Below, piece by piece: positions 44,501 to 55,767 of a stretch of DNA of 64,000 nt. Both the position numbers and the translations under genes were made by a program. How positions within the stretch are numbered: position 1 is the first letter of the stretch; every line of letters begins with the position of its first letter. The DNA lies in assembly GCF_964340395.1 (NCBI RefSeq), contig NC_135551.1:12895503-12959502 (forward strand), read 5' to 3'. The notes below the pieces were generated by a model. That model made no database searches and was not told where the DNA came from. It was given only the letters and a program-made list of their open reading frames with translations. Origin of the DNA: Glandiceps talaboti (lineage: Eukaryota > Hemichordata > Enteropneusta > Spengelidae).

Positions 44501-47500
44501 GTTTTTACTAATCTTTTGCCATATATTGACTTAGTTACAAACAAGGACTTGGCATTATGTTGTTTCACATTGATTTCTCAAGTAGGAAGCCATGATAAAA
44601 TTGTTTTATAAATTAAAAATCCAAAATAAATACTCAATCCTCATCCATATGGATCAGTTTAATTTTAATGAAAAATTGGAAAAAATATAAAAATTCTGAA
44701 TGTTTTGACTCATATTTCAAGCGTTATATATAGAAGGGTATGAGTAGACATAGATACTCCTAGTCATGATGTAAGACAACTAGGGTATAAATCCTGTATT
44801 TTGGAGTTTGATAAATTTCTTTCTATATGATGATTTTAGAACTACACTCTGGTAATCCAGCCTTGGTTTACTATTAAGATAGACACAAACTATGTTGATA
44901 CAGCAGTGATAAACTATTGAATGGATGTTAGTTTAATTATAGTCTCAGTAGGGCAGCTCTCTGAAAGCTAGTTTTATAAACTTGCAGTGTACTGTTTTAG
45001 GACTTCCAATGTTTACACTATGTTGTTGACAGGGTTATTAGATTCGCACAACAGAGGAACCGCTATCACCCACTTGCGTAATCTACCACATTGAAGAACA
45101 ATAGACTTAGTTTTGCGGCTATCTTAACAGTCAACTGAAGGCTGGGATTTACCAGACTGAATGTAACAGTTGTATTTTCCTTCATTTTTATCTAGAATCC
45201 AGTCCATGGTCACGATGACAAGACTGTGTGTTGTCTATGTTGTGCTACCGGTCCAATTTCATTAGATGCCTGCACTGATAAGAAAGGATACATACCTGGT
45301 GAAAGTATAGGAGTTACTCTCAGTATTGAGAACGTCACTGAGAGAGAAATTAAAACAAAATCTGCACTCATGCAGGTAAGGCTTTCAAAAAAATCTTTAA
45401 AAGTCTTTAAAGTCATTGAAAGTTTTTAAAGTCTTTTAAATGTCTAGAGGTCTTTCTGAAATATACTAAGTATATACTAAGTCTTATAATTTAGTCGAAG
45501 GTCCACAATTTTCTTAAATCAGAATGAGCTGTAACTGGATTGATTTTTTTTCTCAATCAGACAACCAACCATTCACTGAAAATTATTAAAATACCAATAA
45601 TTAGATATTGTACCGATACAAGACTAATGATTACGTGGTGATTGTATCCATAAGTTATTGTAGTATACAGTAACAGGTTGAAATCACTGCATTGGGGCAC
45701 TGATTTTTGGGTGCAGACCCAAAAATCAATTTGAGTTGATTTATTGTACCCTATCATGTGTACAGCTGCATAATAAGTATGTTTTTACTATTTTGTTTCC
45801 ATGGTTACGGCAAGAACCACATATTAACCTTTTCTTTATAGTTGTTACTGATTTCATTTTTTTCTTTCCACGGATTCTGCAGGAGGTATCGTTTACTGGG
45901 TACACCATAGGTGAAGGTAATGCCAAAACAATGACAAAACTAATCACAGTAACAGAAGTCAGACATGGCTGCCCTGAAGCAGAAGATGCTACTATGAATT
46001 GGAGTAAACAATTATTACTTATTCCACCAATACCAGCTACTGGACTAGAAGGTTGTCCATTTATAGACATCAAGTATTATGTGGAGGTATGTTATGGACT
46101 TTCATATAAGGGTGACCCAATTGTCTTTTCTGTTTCTCATTACCTGACTGACCCAAATTTTCAAGTCTGACATAAAAAAAATAAATAAATAAAAAAAATT
46201 GCCAGCCCTTAATATTTTTGTGGAACAGCGCCCTCTCTGGCAAGAATAAGCAAGTGTCTGAACTTTGGATTATACAACCTAGCTGTGGTTGCTTTAAAGT
46301 TACAAAATGTAGCAAAATTGCCTGACGGTCTAGCAACTAGAGTAAGCTCTTAACAGTGCCTTTGGTTCTATATGACCTGTGGTTGGTTTTAAACTTAACA
46401 GAATTACCCACGGGTCTAGCAGCTAGACTAGAACTATCCCCAAACTCTTAGAAACCCCTACCGTATATCTGTCACCAACCAATGCTGTAAACCTGATGAA
46501 TGATGAAAGGTAGCAATAAGTGTTTCCTCTGCTACAAGTGTAATGGTAACTGAAGTAGACGCCATTACACTATCTACTTCATGTCTAGGGGTATTTTGAT
46601 TACGTGGTAAAACAGTGCTAGACACACTTCAAAGTATCGACTTTAGAGATAGTTGCATGTTCAGTCAAAGAGATATCAAATACTTGACTTGAGTTCCTCA
46701 CTATTATCACTCAGACTAACTTAGATGGTTTCAAGTGTTCATAGTCTATTTGTCGTAACCCCGTCAAACAAAAACTTGACACCGCGATGGAAAAAAAACA
46801 AAGTCAGCTTTCAATTACACTATATTTTATTGATATTGCCTGTTGAGAGATACGTACACTAAACCCGTACTGGAATATTCAACCTTTTTAAATTAGTGAA
46901 TTACCTCAGAGTCTGTACTTGTTAATGATCGCACCTTGTACACTGATTGTACCATCTGTAAGATTCTCACAAACCACAGCTGATATTTCTTCCACTGCAG
47001 TGCGTCTTGGACAGTGTCATAAAAGAGGCTGTGCTTTACGGCAACGATCAGTACTTGTAATGAATAAAGTTCAAACGTTTGTAAAATTTATGGAATGCTG
47101 ATAAGATTTGATCACTAAGCAATCATAGATTCATGTACATGTGTCACTAAGTACAACAACAACAACATTTAAAGGGGAATACCACTGTAGGATATCAAGG
47201 CATTTTTGTAAACTTCTGGAGTCATTTCATAATTTTACATCGTATACATTACACAAGATTGTTGAGAAACACTGAGTGGAAATTTAGTCTTCATTCATAG
47301 GAGTCAGCTGACATGCATTGTACGTGTCTCATAGGAGTCAGCTGACATGCATTGTACGTGTCTCAGGAGTCAGCTGACATGCATTGTACATGTAAGTGTC
47401 TCGTAGGAGTCAGCTGATATGCATTGTACGTGTCTCATAGGAGTCAGCTGACATGCATTGTATGTATCTCATAGGAGTCAGCTGACATGCATTGTACGTA

Positions 47501-48721
47501 TCTCATAGGAGTCAGCTGACATGCATTGTACGTGTCTCATAGGAGTCAGCAGACATGCATTGTATGTATCTCATAGGAGTCAGCTGACATGCATTGTACA
47601 TGTAAGTGTCTCATAGGAGTCAGCTGACATGCATTGTACGTATCTCATAGGAGTCAGCTGACATGCATTGTACGTGTCTCATAGGAGTCAGCTGACATGC
47701 ATTGTACGTATCTCATAGGAGTCAGCTGACATGCATATGTAATAGCAACAAATAAATATTCATGACTCCTAAGTGCGTATTACATGTACCATCAAATAAA
47801 ACCATCAACCCGAAGTTTATGAAAATGCCTTTTATTTCCTGCACTTGGCTTTAAAGAACCCTTTCAATAAGTAAAAAATACCAGGTAATGGTGATGTAAT
47901 TTTGCTTCTACATTTTCAGGTGGAAGCTGTAGTGGTTGGTACTGTGTTTCATCTATCTATGAAATTACCTATTATTATTGGTAATATACCAGTCAGATCT
48001 CCTGCTCCATCCACTGAAGAAGAACCTAGTATCAATAGTAAGTACAAAGAACTTATAATATCTATGTTTTAGACAGTGTTTTTTGCCAAGGTTGGGTAAC
48101 CCTGGTAACAGAAAGGGGGAATATGGTAAAACTGGCATAATTTCCAATACATTGTCAGTACATAATTTTGGTGGGGAACCCTGGTAAAATGACAGTGGAA
48201 CTTGGGTAGATTTTACCTGCTTACCTATGAAGTGACTCACAGAGCTCTTAGAATGCCTGACATTTTGGAGAGTATTACAGATTTTTTATCTCCTATTAAA
48301 TGTTGGACTACGGTATTATGAAGATACATGAAGGAAATCTGTCACTGTATTTTTTAAAGATAGTTAGGTTTTGGGGACTGTATTCGTGAAAATGTTGGCT
48401 TGGTACACCTTGGGAAGTGTTCAGACACTGACCCTGGATTGAAATAGCTCTTTTATAGGTATTATCTGATATCAAAAAACCTTGTAAATTAGAAAATCTC
48501 ACAGTCTCATTTCGTTTTCTTCTCTCTATCTTTCCACAGTGCCGCCACCATCCTATGAGGTGCTGTTCTCCGGGAAAACCAACATCCGTGACAAGGATGA
48601 TGATGAGTATACACACGGACAGATGGAGTTTGCACCAAGATATGCGTACTACAGTGTAGACAAACGAAAGTCACGGCCAATGTCAGTTGTCTCACAAATC
48701 ACATACTATGGCAGTTTGTGA
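41406..48721 (+). CDS. alpha-arrestin (ARRDC family), 5'-incomplete
   Basis: Six exons (41,406-41,525; 43,964-44,202; 45,196-45,375; 45,883-46,086; 47,920-48,037; 48,540-48,721) join in frame across GT-AG introns to give 346 residues. The first two hold most of the arrestin N domain (VRLHFVGKSHVEW; LPCSFEGSPYGYIRYYIKAY; IPWKFDPATKRAFTV). Exons 3-5 hold the arrestin C domain (KTVCCLCCATGPISLDAC, KKGYIPGES, KLPIIIGNIPVRSP). The last exon starts MPPPSYEV, a PPxY motif of the kind that binds NEDD4-family WW domains. Alpha-arrestins are adaptors that recruit such ligases to membrane cargo. The CCxCC motif and length favour the ARRDC2/3/4 group, but the LxDLPDIH/IGNIPV features also recall ARRDC1, so no symbol is given. 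About 35-45 N-terminal residues are missing; no exon for them was found in the window. Confidence 0.9.
41940..42040. repeat. partial copy of the 54.7 kb foldback family
   Basis: Contains CTAGCTTTTTGCA, TTTGAGTTACAAACATGTCAG, TTGGTATATATTGTTTCACA and ACAAGTAGG in the order of the right arm of the 54,729-55,016 element. Confidence 0.55.
42041..42178. repeat. 33 bp minisatellite x 4
   Basis: Four near-perfect copies of CCCCAGCATGCACTGCGAGT followed by TGGGATTTGGTTT in the first arrestin intron shown. Because 33 is divisible by three, frames stay open on both strands. I do not regard these as coding. Confidence 0.95.
42530..43080. repeat. diverged tandem repeat, ~120 bp x 4 (intronic)
   Basis: Blocks starting TTTACACT.CACTC followed by TCTCAT, a GAAATTT or GAAAGTT core and a TTTT.ACACTC tail recur four times in the intron between the first two visible arrestin exons. 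Divergence is high. Confidence 0.6.
43150..43280. repeat. dispersed intronic repeat, copy 1
   Basis: Shares CAAACCA.AGCTG.TATTTCTT, GTGCGTCTTGG.CAGTG and TAAAAGAGGCTGT with about 46,955-47,050 in another intron of the same gene. Confidence 0.6.
43964..44202 (+). CDS. arrestin gene, second visible exon
   Basis: 239 bp, acceptor TTTCCAG, donor GTATGT. It encodes the core of the N domain with FPFKVQLPSEGLPCSFEG and IRYYIKAYIDIPWKFD, ending in DLNDLPDIH at the inter-domain hinge. Confidence 0.88.
44400..44665. repeat. foldback element related to 54.7 kb copy
   Basis: The inverted arms TTTGTAACTCAATACATTGC and the complement of ATATTGACTTAGTTACAAAC bracket an AT-rich loop. The right arm continues through AAGGACTTGGCAT, TCAAGTAGGAAGCCATGAT and CCTCATCCATATGG as in the 54,729-55,016 copy. 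Confidence 0.65.
45196..45375 (+). CDS. arrestin gene, third visible exon
   Basis: 180 bp, phase 0 at both ends, acceptor ATCTAG, donor GTAAGG. It encodes 60 residues starting NPVHGHDDKTVCCLCC, then GPISLDAC and KKGYIPGESIGVTLSIEN, the opening strands of the arrestin C domain. Confidence 0.88.
45883..46086 (+). CDS. arrestin gene, fourth visible exon
   Basis: 204 bp, phase 0 at both ends. It encodes EVSFTGYTIGEG through IPPIPATGLEGCPFIDIKYY, the middle of the C domain. Acceptor TTCTGCAG, donor GTATGT. Confidence 0.88.
46955..47055. repeat. dispersed intronic repeat, copy 2
   Basis: See the copy at 43,150. It shares TTCTCACAAACCACAGCTGA-type sequence and GTGCGTCTTGGACAGTG. Confidence 0.6.
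47295..47737. repeat. 34 bp minisatellite x ~13
   Basis: About 13 copies of TCTCATAGGAGTCAGCTGAC followed by ATGCATTGTACGTG in the arrestin intron before the fifth visible exon. Each unit contains the 10 bp palindrome GTCAGCTGAC (with the E-box CAGCTG) and ATGCAT. Two copies carry an extra ACATGTAAG. Confidence 0.95.
47920..48037 (+). CDS. arrestin gene, fifth visible exon
   Basis: 118 bp, acceptor TTTTCAG, donor GTAAGT. It encodes VEAVVVGTVFHLSMKLPIII and GNIPVRSPAPSTEEEP, the last C-domain strand and the start of the tail. Confidence 0.88.
48540..48721 (+). CDS. arrestin gene, terminal coding exon
   Basis: 182 bp ending in TGA. It encodes the tail beginning PPPSYEVLFSGK, with an acidic DKDDDEY stretch and a Ser-rich end. 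One PPxY motif is visible; family members often have two. Confidence 0.85.
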
Positions 48722-49190
48722 TGATGATAAACACCCATGGTAGCATATCAAAAAGATCTTATGCAAAGAAGTGGAAATTGTTTCATAAATGACAACTTCT
48801 TTTCAACTCTTTCTCGTCCTTTCCAGTCTTAGCCACAGAAGTCAAGTTCAGTACAGCTAGATTTGTTATATTAGTTAACCATACAACATTTTACTGCAAT
48901 ACATACAACTTCAAAAAAAAGATCCGAGAAATTTCATCCGCAAAAGAAACAACCCTTGCAACTACCACATTTGTATGCCTTTAACCCAGAGACTTGTACA
49001 TCACAGTTGACTTCATTCATTCATTCATTCAAAACATCAAGTCTTTAGAATAGGCTAACTGTGACTCACAGACTGTTTGTGATGTTATAAAAAAAATCAC
49101 AGGAGGCTGCAATGCTTGCTGTTCTCTAACATACATTGTATGACGTTATGACTTACACTTGCGCGCCATCGCAGAACTGCGATTTAATGG
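48722..49190 (+). other. arrestin 3' flank / presumed 3'UTR
   Basis: No further exon. Candidate AATAAA signals occur further right at about 49,790 and 50,230, so the real 3' end is uncertain. Confidence 0.35.
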
Positions 49191-49195
49191 GGAAA

Positions 49196-49498
49196 ATAGG
49201 TTGACATCTGAGGGACATGATTACATCATAGATTGACATTTGAGGGACATGATTACATCATAGGTTGACATCTGAGGGACATGATTACATCATAGTTGAC
49301 ATCAGAGGGACATGATTACATCATAGGTTGACATCTGAGGGACATGATTACATCATAGGTTGACATCTGAGGGACATGATTACATCATAGGTTGACATCT
49401 GAGGGACATGATTACATCATAGGTTGACATCTGAGGGACATGATTACATCATAGATTGACATCTGAGGGACATGATTACATCATAGGTTGACATCAGA
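49196..49498. repeat. 32 bp minisatellite x ~9
   Basis: About nine copies of GGTTGACATCTGAGGGACAT followed by GATTACATCATA with a few substitutions. It lies just beyond the arrestin stop and may be in its 3'UTR. Confidence 0.95.
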
Positions 49499-49859
49499 TC
49501 TCCAGTTTGGTGGTAATGTCAAACTCAGAACAGTTTCTGTGCTGACAATTAGTCAAGCCTTGGCTATGTAAGTGAACAGCATTGTTACAGTAAAGCCATA
49601 TAGCCAAGTCTCTGGGTTAATATACTCTATAAATACAAGTTACCAAGGCATACCTCTTTAACAGGTAGAATATATACCATGTACTGAGAGCAAGCCCATC
49701 TCTGGAGAGGTCAAGAGGCCAAATTTAACTTTGATGTTGACATCACACCTACCCAGGTACCTATCTAGTCAAAGGAGCTGTCATTTGTGAAAAATAAAAG
49801 TTTAACTGGTAATTCAAACAAAGAGTACATATTCATGAATTTCCTTGAAGTAGGTTAGT

Positions 49860-50160
49860 TAGAATAGCTGTGATTGGTTCAAGTTAATGAACAACAGCCA
49901 ATGAAATGGCCTCAATTTGAATATTTCTTACTCTGAATTTCACTTAATAGACAGTGATTGATAGAATAGTTGTTATTAGGTCATTCAAATGATCAACAGC
50001 CAATGAAATGGCTTCAATTTGAACATTTCATACTATGTATTTAACAGAATTGATAGCTCTGATTGGATCATTTGAATGAGCAAGAGCCAATGAAAAGGCT
50101 CAATTTGAATACTTCATACTCTGTACTTAATACCTAATCAGTGATTGGTTGATATATGTT
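49860..50160. repeat. diverged tandem repeat, ~105 bp x 3
   Basis: Three copies share AACAGCCAATGAAATGGC, TCAATTTGAA.ATTTC and TACTCTG.ATTTAA, with ATTGGTT- or ATTGGATCA-type starts. Confidence 0.65.
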
Positions 50161-52770
50161 GTTATACGTCGTGTACATGCATGATAACTATAATTCTAGA
50201 TTTTCAAATACTATAACGGAGAATTCATAAATAAACTGGAACAAAAGTTTAGATAAAAAATATATTTATGACTTACTTCCTGTATTTATATTTTAAAGAT
50301 GTTTTTTAAAAAATCATGATATGACAGAAGAGTACATGGTTTTGTCTACAGTTTGTATTTATTCTGTATTTGTGGACACCTGACATTTCAATTTTGACAT
50401 TTATAATCTGTGAACAAGCAAAATAAATTATTGAACCGAATTGGTGACATTTTACCTCAAGTATGCCACGGTCATTAAAGAGGCACAAACTGAGTTTATG
50501 AGGTATTTGACTCGAGTGAAAATACTTGCATAAAACTAGAATTCCTTCATAGAGTGTTGTGTGGTTGCAATGTAATAACTACTTAGGGTACTGAATATGT
50601 TTGATTGCACAAATACAGTATGCTGAGTGGTTACATTATAATAACTACCCAGGCTACCGTATGCTGTATACTAGTAGAACGTTAATATCGATGCATGCCT
50701 TCGATGGCTCTGAAATCGTATTTTGACATTGTTAGCACATTTGAAAGCATAGCAGTGGTTTTCTTGACGTTTTAGTATGTGTATGATAAATTACGTCATC
50801 AAAGCCTTTAACATGCCAGGTTTGAATTCTCCCAATAGTAAGTGATGGACAGGGTATAAGTATGCTACAGTAATTAGAGTACATCGGGTAATAATCTACA
50901 ACAAATATTACTAACTAGTCTACCAAAAACTGTACAAACTCGGCTTAAAAGACACTTTAAGAAAAGAGCAAGAAAAATATTGAAGTTAACGTTGGTCCTC
51001 AGAGAAAAAAAGATCTAATGTAGTCCTTATGGCTCCATCATTAAGATATCACCAGTGACTGAATCATGGGCCTTTAAGTTTAATTAATATACTTTTAGGG
51101 ATCTATAGTATGTATCACATCCACTTCATGAAAAGTGATCCTAATTTCTAGGGCCTTAGATTAGATAAATGAAACACAAAGGCTGTTATTTGGTTTGTAC
51201 CATAACATTGTAAATACCTTGTTAACTGAGAGTCACAGTTTCCTTTATGTACAGTTCACGTTGTAGCTGTGTATTTGTAAATTGCCAAATCACAGAGCCA
51301 AAAAAGAACAACTTTGATTGATTTTTGTAGTTTTCTTTATGAGTTTGTTTTTATCAAAAAAGTATTTATATTAATTAATTTGTAGTGATTGTTAAAAGAT
51401 AATTGTGAATTTGGTCAACACTTGACTGGTATAACTTTGACAGAATTGTTTATCATCAGCAATTCAGTGCGCCCTCTAATGGTAGCCACATTTTGTTGCT
51501 GTGAGTCAAAATGAGAAAAACTGGGATTTCTTGTGAGTCACCACATAGTGAGAGATAGGAGAACATGTAATCTGTCCTGTAGCCTGTAGGCTAGCCAGCT
51601 TTGGTCTTATCAATTTGTTTAAATCAAACACCAGGGAGTGAAAGATTACACTTGTGATCAATAGAGAAACTTGCTGCTAGTAGGTAGTTTTTTTAGCACA
51701 GCTTGAGACAGGCTATCTGGGATGATTGGTTGAATTTAGTTGCATAAGCTACCCTTCACGAAGTTTATAACTTTAACTTGAAACTTCAACACATCAAGAC
51801 AACTGTTCTGTTAAAAGTGAACAATCCATTTTTTTGCAAGCACATCTAAGGTTTTAGCCATTGATAAATATTTTCTCTGTACCACAACTGTACCACTTCA
51901 CATGAAGATCTCACACTGTGAACTGATGAAATACATTTCACTTTCCTAGATAAATTAAGATATGTAAACATATAAACAGTCTGATGTGAAATTAACAAGT
52001 AATAAAATAATGACATGAAAACAAAGGAATCCGGAAACATTCATGGTGTAAACTATCTGTATTCCGTATGAGAAAAAACAAATGAAATTGCACGTCGATT
52101 GAATATTTATTGTTCATAGTATTATGTTTGTAGGTGATGTCACTTTTCTGCAAGTTTTATAGCTTTTTGTCATTGGATGTAAATTTTTCATAACTACTTT
52201 TTTTTTTGTAAGAAAGTCACCTGAAGTTGGTGCAAATGAGACACCAGATTCAGGAACAACTTCTAATTAATTCATTGGGACCAAATTGTATTTCAAGCCT
52301 AGAACAGAACCGACTACATCTGCTTGATACAGCAATATGTAATAATTTTGTTAGATATTACATGTATAATTAATAATTTGAAGAATAATTATGTATAATT
52401 GATAATTTTGCAAGATATTGTATTTGTGTATATGAGTAATTTGAGCAAATATTGTATTATTGATATGCTTGTAAACCTAAATTTATAATGCAAAATAATA
52501 AATGTAATTTTGTATATGTCTTACTCTGTCAGATTTACTATAATGTAAGTTTAACGTGACTTGCATGGTGTCATTTGAGTATGTTTACTAAAGTTTACAA
52601 TAAAAACACGAATATTTCAATCACTGTATATGATGTGTGTAGATCTCTCTATTTACTGGGTGTGTTCATGATGTAAGCTTTATAAAAACAAAAGTATGAT
52701 TATGAGTGACCTGTGAGGGCGCTATTATATTAGCTTCTCGACAACTATACTACTGCCGTCAAGTATCACT
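50161..52770. other. intergenic, no gene seen
   Basis: I searched it for upstream TRMT2B exons (for example a DVCCGTGTIGL-type SAM-binding motif followed by a donor) and found none. A short frame KSPEVGANETPDSGTTSN and stop at 52,216-52,269 follows a T-rich tract and AG, so it could be a tiny terminal exon, but nothing connects it to a gene. Confidence 0.4.
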
Positions 52771-52772
52771 CC

Positions 52773-52895
52773 TTGTTTGTACAAGTTACTTTACCAGGAC
52801 TTTACCCCAGATTAATCCGTGAATGGAAGCCTACTGCCGTCAACTGTTCGTGCAGCCAAGGACATCAACTCTTTCAAAAGACTTCATCTACAAGT
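52773..52895 (+). pseudogene. LINE reverse-transcriptase C-terminal remnant
   Basis: Plus-strand frames give PRLIREWK and, after a one-base shift at 52,830, LLPSTVRAAKDINSFKRLHL. Together these resemble the FPRTIREWNxLP...F end common to non-LTR retrotransposon RTs. The frameshift and lack of any upstream RT domain show it is dead. Confidence 0.55.
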
Positions 52896-53186
52896 AAACT
52901 TACAAGAACTGCAAACTCGCACACACCAAAAAGTTGTAAACTCGTCACATCACTCCAGTACTACCACACTCTGACCTGTGATTGACAACTGCAAGATGTC
53001 TTACTAGTATTTGGCACAGTATTAAGCAGAAGCAGAAAGTTGATAGACTGTGCAGATATAGGACAAATAACCGTTAGTTCAAATAGTATTACATGACCTG
53101 CTTTGAGTTTCAAGTGATCCAAAAGTATGAGACTATGTTTGCTCAATAAATATTGACATAACATTGTTTATTTTGTTTTGATTCAG

Positions 53187-53306
53187 ATATCCATAATGCA
53201 GAGTTTATCACAGGCAAGGCAGAGAAAGTCATCCCACAGCTAATGTCTACATTGGAGGATGAAAACCATGTTGTAGCTGTGGTGAACCCAAGCAGGGCAG
53301 GTCTTC
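53187..53306 (+). CDS. TRMT2B: TRMT2B-like, antepenultimate exon
   Basis: 120 bp, acceptor GATTCAG, donor GTAAGT. It encodes [18 protein letters not shown] and [12 protein letters not shown], covering the end of the Rossmann core and the NPxRAG motif. Confidence 0.83.
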
Positions 53307-54521
53307 GTAAGTTTATCATCATTTATTTAATATTTGAACCAAAATACTGTAAACCTGAGCATTTTCACCACTAGAAAATTTTGCAATTTTTTTTTTCATT
53401 TTCAGTCTTCAACTAGTTCCTAAAGACTAATGTGTACAAACTTCTGAGCCCTGTATGTTTATATACAAGAAGCCTTATTTAGTCACTACTTATTTTCACA
53501 TATATCTTATGAAAATATCTTGAGTAGATGATCTTTGACCATAAACCTAGGGGGTCAGTGACCTAATATGACCCAAATAGTTGGTTTGTGGTATTTTAAT
53601 AGGGCTAATGTCAGAGTGCATTGACCTTGGTTTGTGATAGTCTCCAACAATTAATGAGAGAATCACCTGTTTGTTACTTTTTATTTCTTTGTTTCATTAG
53701 ATCCTAAAGTTATTCGAACACTTCGTAATTGTGAGTTCATCCGACATTTGGTGTACGTGTCCTGTAAACCAGACGGACAGTCAATGAGGAACTTTACAGA
53801 GTAAGTTTATCTAAAATACACCTAGTATAAAAAAAACTTGAGTTTCTAGAAAGAATTACTCCAAACATCAGATATATGCATCGCTAGCCCAGAGACTTGA
53901 CTTGGTGTTACTATCTCTAGAAACTCATTTGGTGGTGAAGAGAAGTCTCCAGGCCGGGCTAGTATTTTGAATTCATTCACTGTACACATTTCAAATAAAA
54001 GCATTTTTATGCATTTACATGGCAGGCTGACAAACGGTTTTGGATGAAGATGGAACAAATCGAAACGATGCCGTTGCACATGTGTAAAATATAACACAAG
54101 TTATGTGCAATGCAATGCATAAGTATGCCATCGATATGGTCATTCTTCTTCAGGTCAAATATGTGCAATTTCGTAATTGTTCCATTTTCATTCATTTACA
54201 CGTTTCCAAATCTCTTTGTTTTCACCCTTTTTGTGGACTTTGCAGTTTCATGTGCAAATGCAACAAAATAGCTGTTTTCATTTGAAAATATCATTGTGAA
54301 AACGTGTCTTAGTATCTTCCTAATACTTCCATGGTATACACCACTGTTAGTGTCATTAATAGTTATAATTTCTTTCTTTCTTGTAATTTCAATTCTGCAG
54401 GTTATGTTGTCCACCAGTCAAGAAACTGACAGGAACTCCATTTACTCCAATCAAAGCCATCCCAGTGGATATGTTCCCACATACAGATCATTGTGAATTA
54501 GTTATTTTATTTGAAAGATAA
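53187..54521 (+). CDS. TRMT2B: TRMT2B-like m5U methyltransferase, last three exons
   Basis: Three exons (53,187-53,306; 53,701-53,800; 54,401-54,521) splice in frame to the C-terminal 112 residues of an RNA 5-methyluridine methyltransferase. NPSRAGLH corresponds to the DPPRxG motif of the TrmA/RumA/TRMT2 family. YVSCKPDG contains the conserved Cys that attacks C6 of uridine. The end reads [20 protein letters not shown]. The variants NP.RAG and SCKP, plus LCCPP..KKL, match the TRMT2B (mitochondrial tRNA/12S rRNA m5U) branch better than TRMT2A, as far as I recall those sequences. The SAM-binding domain and everything N-terminal should lie upstream, but no such exons are visible between the arrestin gene and 53,187. 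This may be a partial duplicate, a gene with very long introns, or an assembly join. Confidence 0.85.
53701..53800 (+). CDS. TRMT2B: TRMT2B-like, penultimate exon
   Basis: 100 bp, acceptor TTCATTAG, donor GTAAGT. It encodes [20 protein letters not shown] and [12 protein letters not shown]. The Cys of SCKP is the expected catalytic nucleophile. Confidence 0.83.
54401..54521 (+). CDS. TRMT2B: TRMT2B-like, last exon
   Basis: 121 bp ending TAA. It encodes [20 protein letters not shown] followed by [19 protein letters not shown], the family's characteristic C-terminus, with nothing beyond it. Confidence 0.85.
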
Positions 54522-54728
54522 CAATTCACTCCAGGACAATCTCTCTCAATATGATGCATTTGTAACGACTTCCATAATCTTTCAGCATATGTTGAGGACT
54601 TCCAGTGTTAACACTATCTTGATTACATGGTGATTATATATTTGCACAACTAAGGCATCTGATATCATCCACTTGTGTAGCTACCACATCGAACAAACTG
54701 TTAGTTTTAGTTAGTTTCTATCTTTACA

Positions 54729-55016
54729 GTGGTCATATGGATGAGGAATGGGTATTTATTTTGGAAATTTATCATGGTGTCCTACTTAGACCAAGTCCTT
54801 GTTTGTAACTCAATAAATTGCAAAAAGCTAAAAAATGTGAAAAAAAAGTTTGTTATTGTACATACAATAACAAAAGATTTTGCACATTTATCAATTTTTT
54901 GCAATGTATTGAGTTACAAACAAGGACTTGGCATATATTGTTTCACATTGATTTTTCAAGTAGGAAATCGTGATAAATTTCCAAAATAGATATCCAAACC
55001 TCATCCATATGACCAC
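54729..55016. mobile_element. foldback element with ~120 bp arms
   Basis: The left arm (GTGGTCATATGGATGAGG, TATTTTGGAAATTTATCA, TCCTACTT, AAGTCCTTGTTTGTAACTCA) is the inverse of the right arm ending CCATATGACCAC. The loop is a short AT-rich stretch with a TGTACATACAATAACAAA core. Relatives are at 11,740, 41,940 and 44,400. No transposase frame. Confidence 0.7.
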
Positions 55017-55767
55017 TTTAAGGTTAATAGTAAGTCGTCTGTAAGGTACAACATGACAGGGCGCCCTCACACATCAGTCAACCCATCTCACAGGAGAGAG
55101 AAGGCTGGTGAGTGCAGAACTACATGACTTATCTTAAAGTCCATTTAGTAAGCTGAAAGCTTGGTTTCTGCAGCAGTAATCGTCTACATACACCGTACTT
55201 TAGATATTACAAACTAAAAATGTATCTATCTTGCACAAATAAACTCATATGTATTTTTCAACAACAATTTTGTGAGCAAATTGTCAGTGTGTGAATGTGC
55301 AAGATATCTGTTGGTAGCAAGATAGTAAAAGTAGAATCATTTCCAAACAAAAGTTACACCAAGTACTGTTTATTGTCAAGACACAGTCAATTATTTTTGC
55401 AAATACATGAATTTTTCAACTTTCATATATATGTATAAAGTCTCCCAATTAGCATTAACACCAAATTCATCCATAATTCATTTATTTACATCATATTTAT
55501 TAAATATCCAATGTTATAAAATCATCATAATATTGCTCTTACTCATGAAAAGTGAATCACTTTTTGGATGTCCACAAATGTGAACAGAATTGGACACATT
55601 AGTCTTGGTAGATACATGTAGATGTACAATAAATACACAACTTGGACTGTGGTACATACATTTTGGCTGTAAATTGGTGAGGTACATAGTAGTATACATT
55701 TCATTTCAACTATAAACAGAATCATGATCTTGGCTGATTTTATATTAACCTTGTGGACAACTTAATA

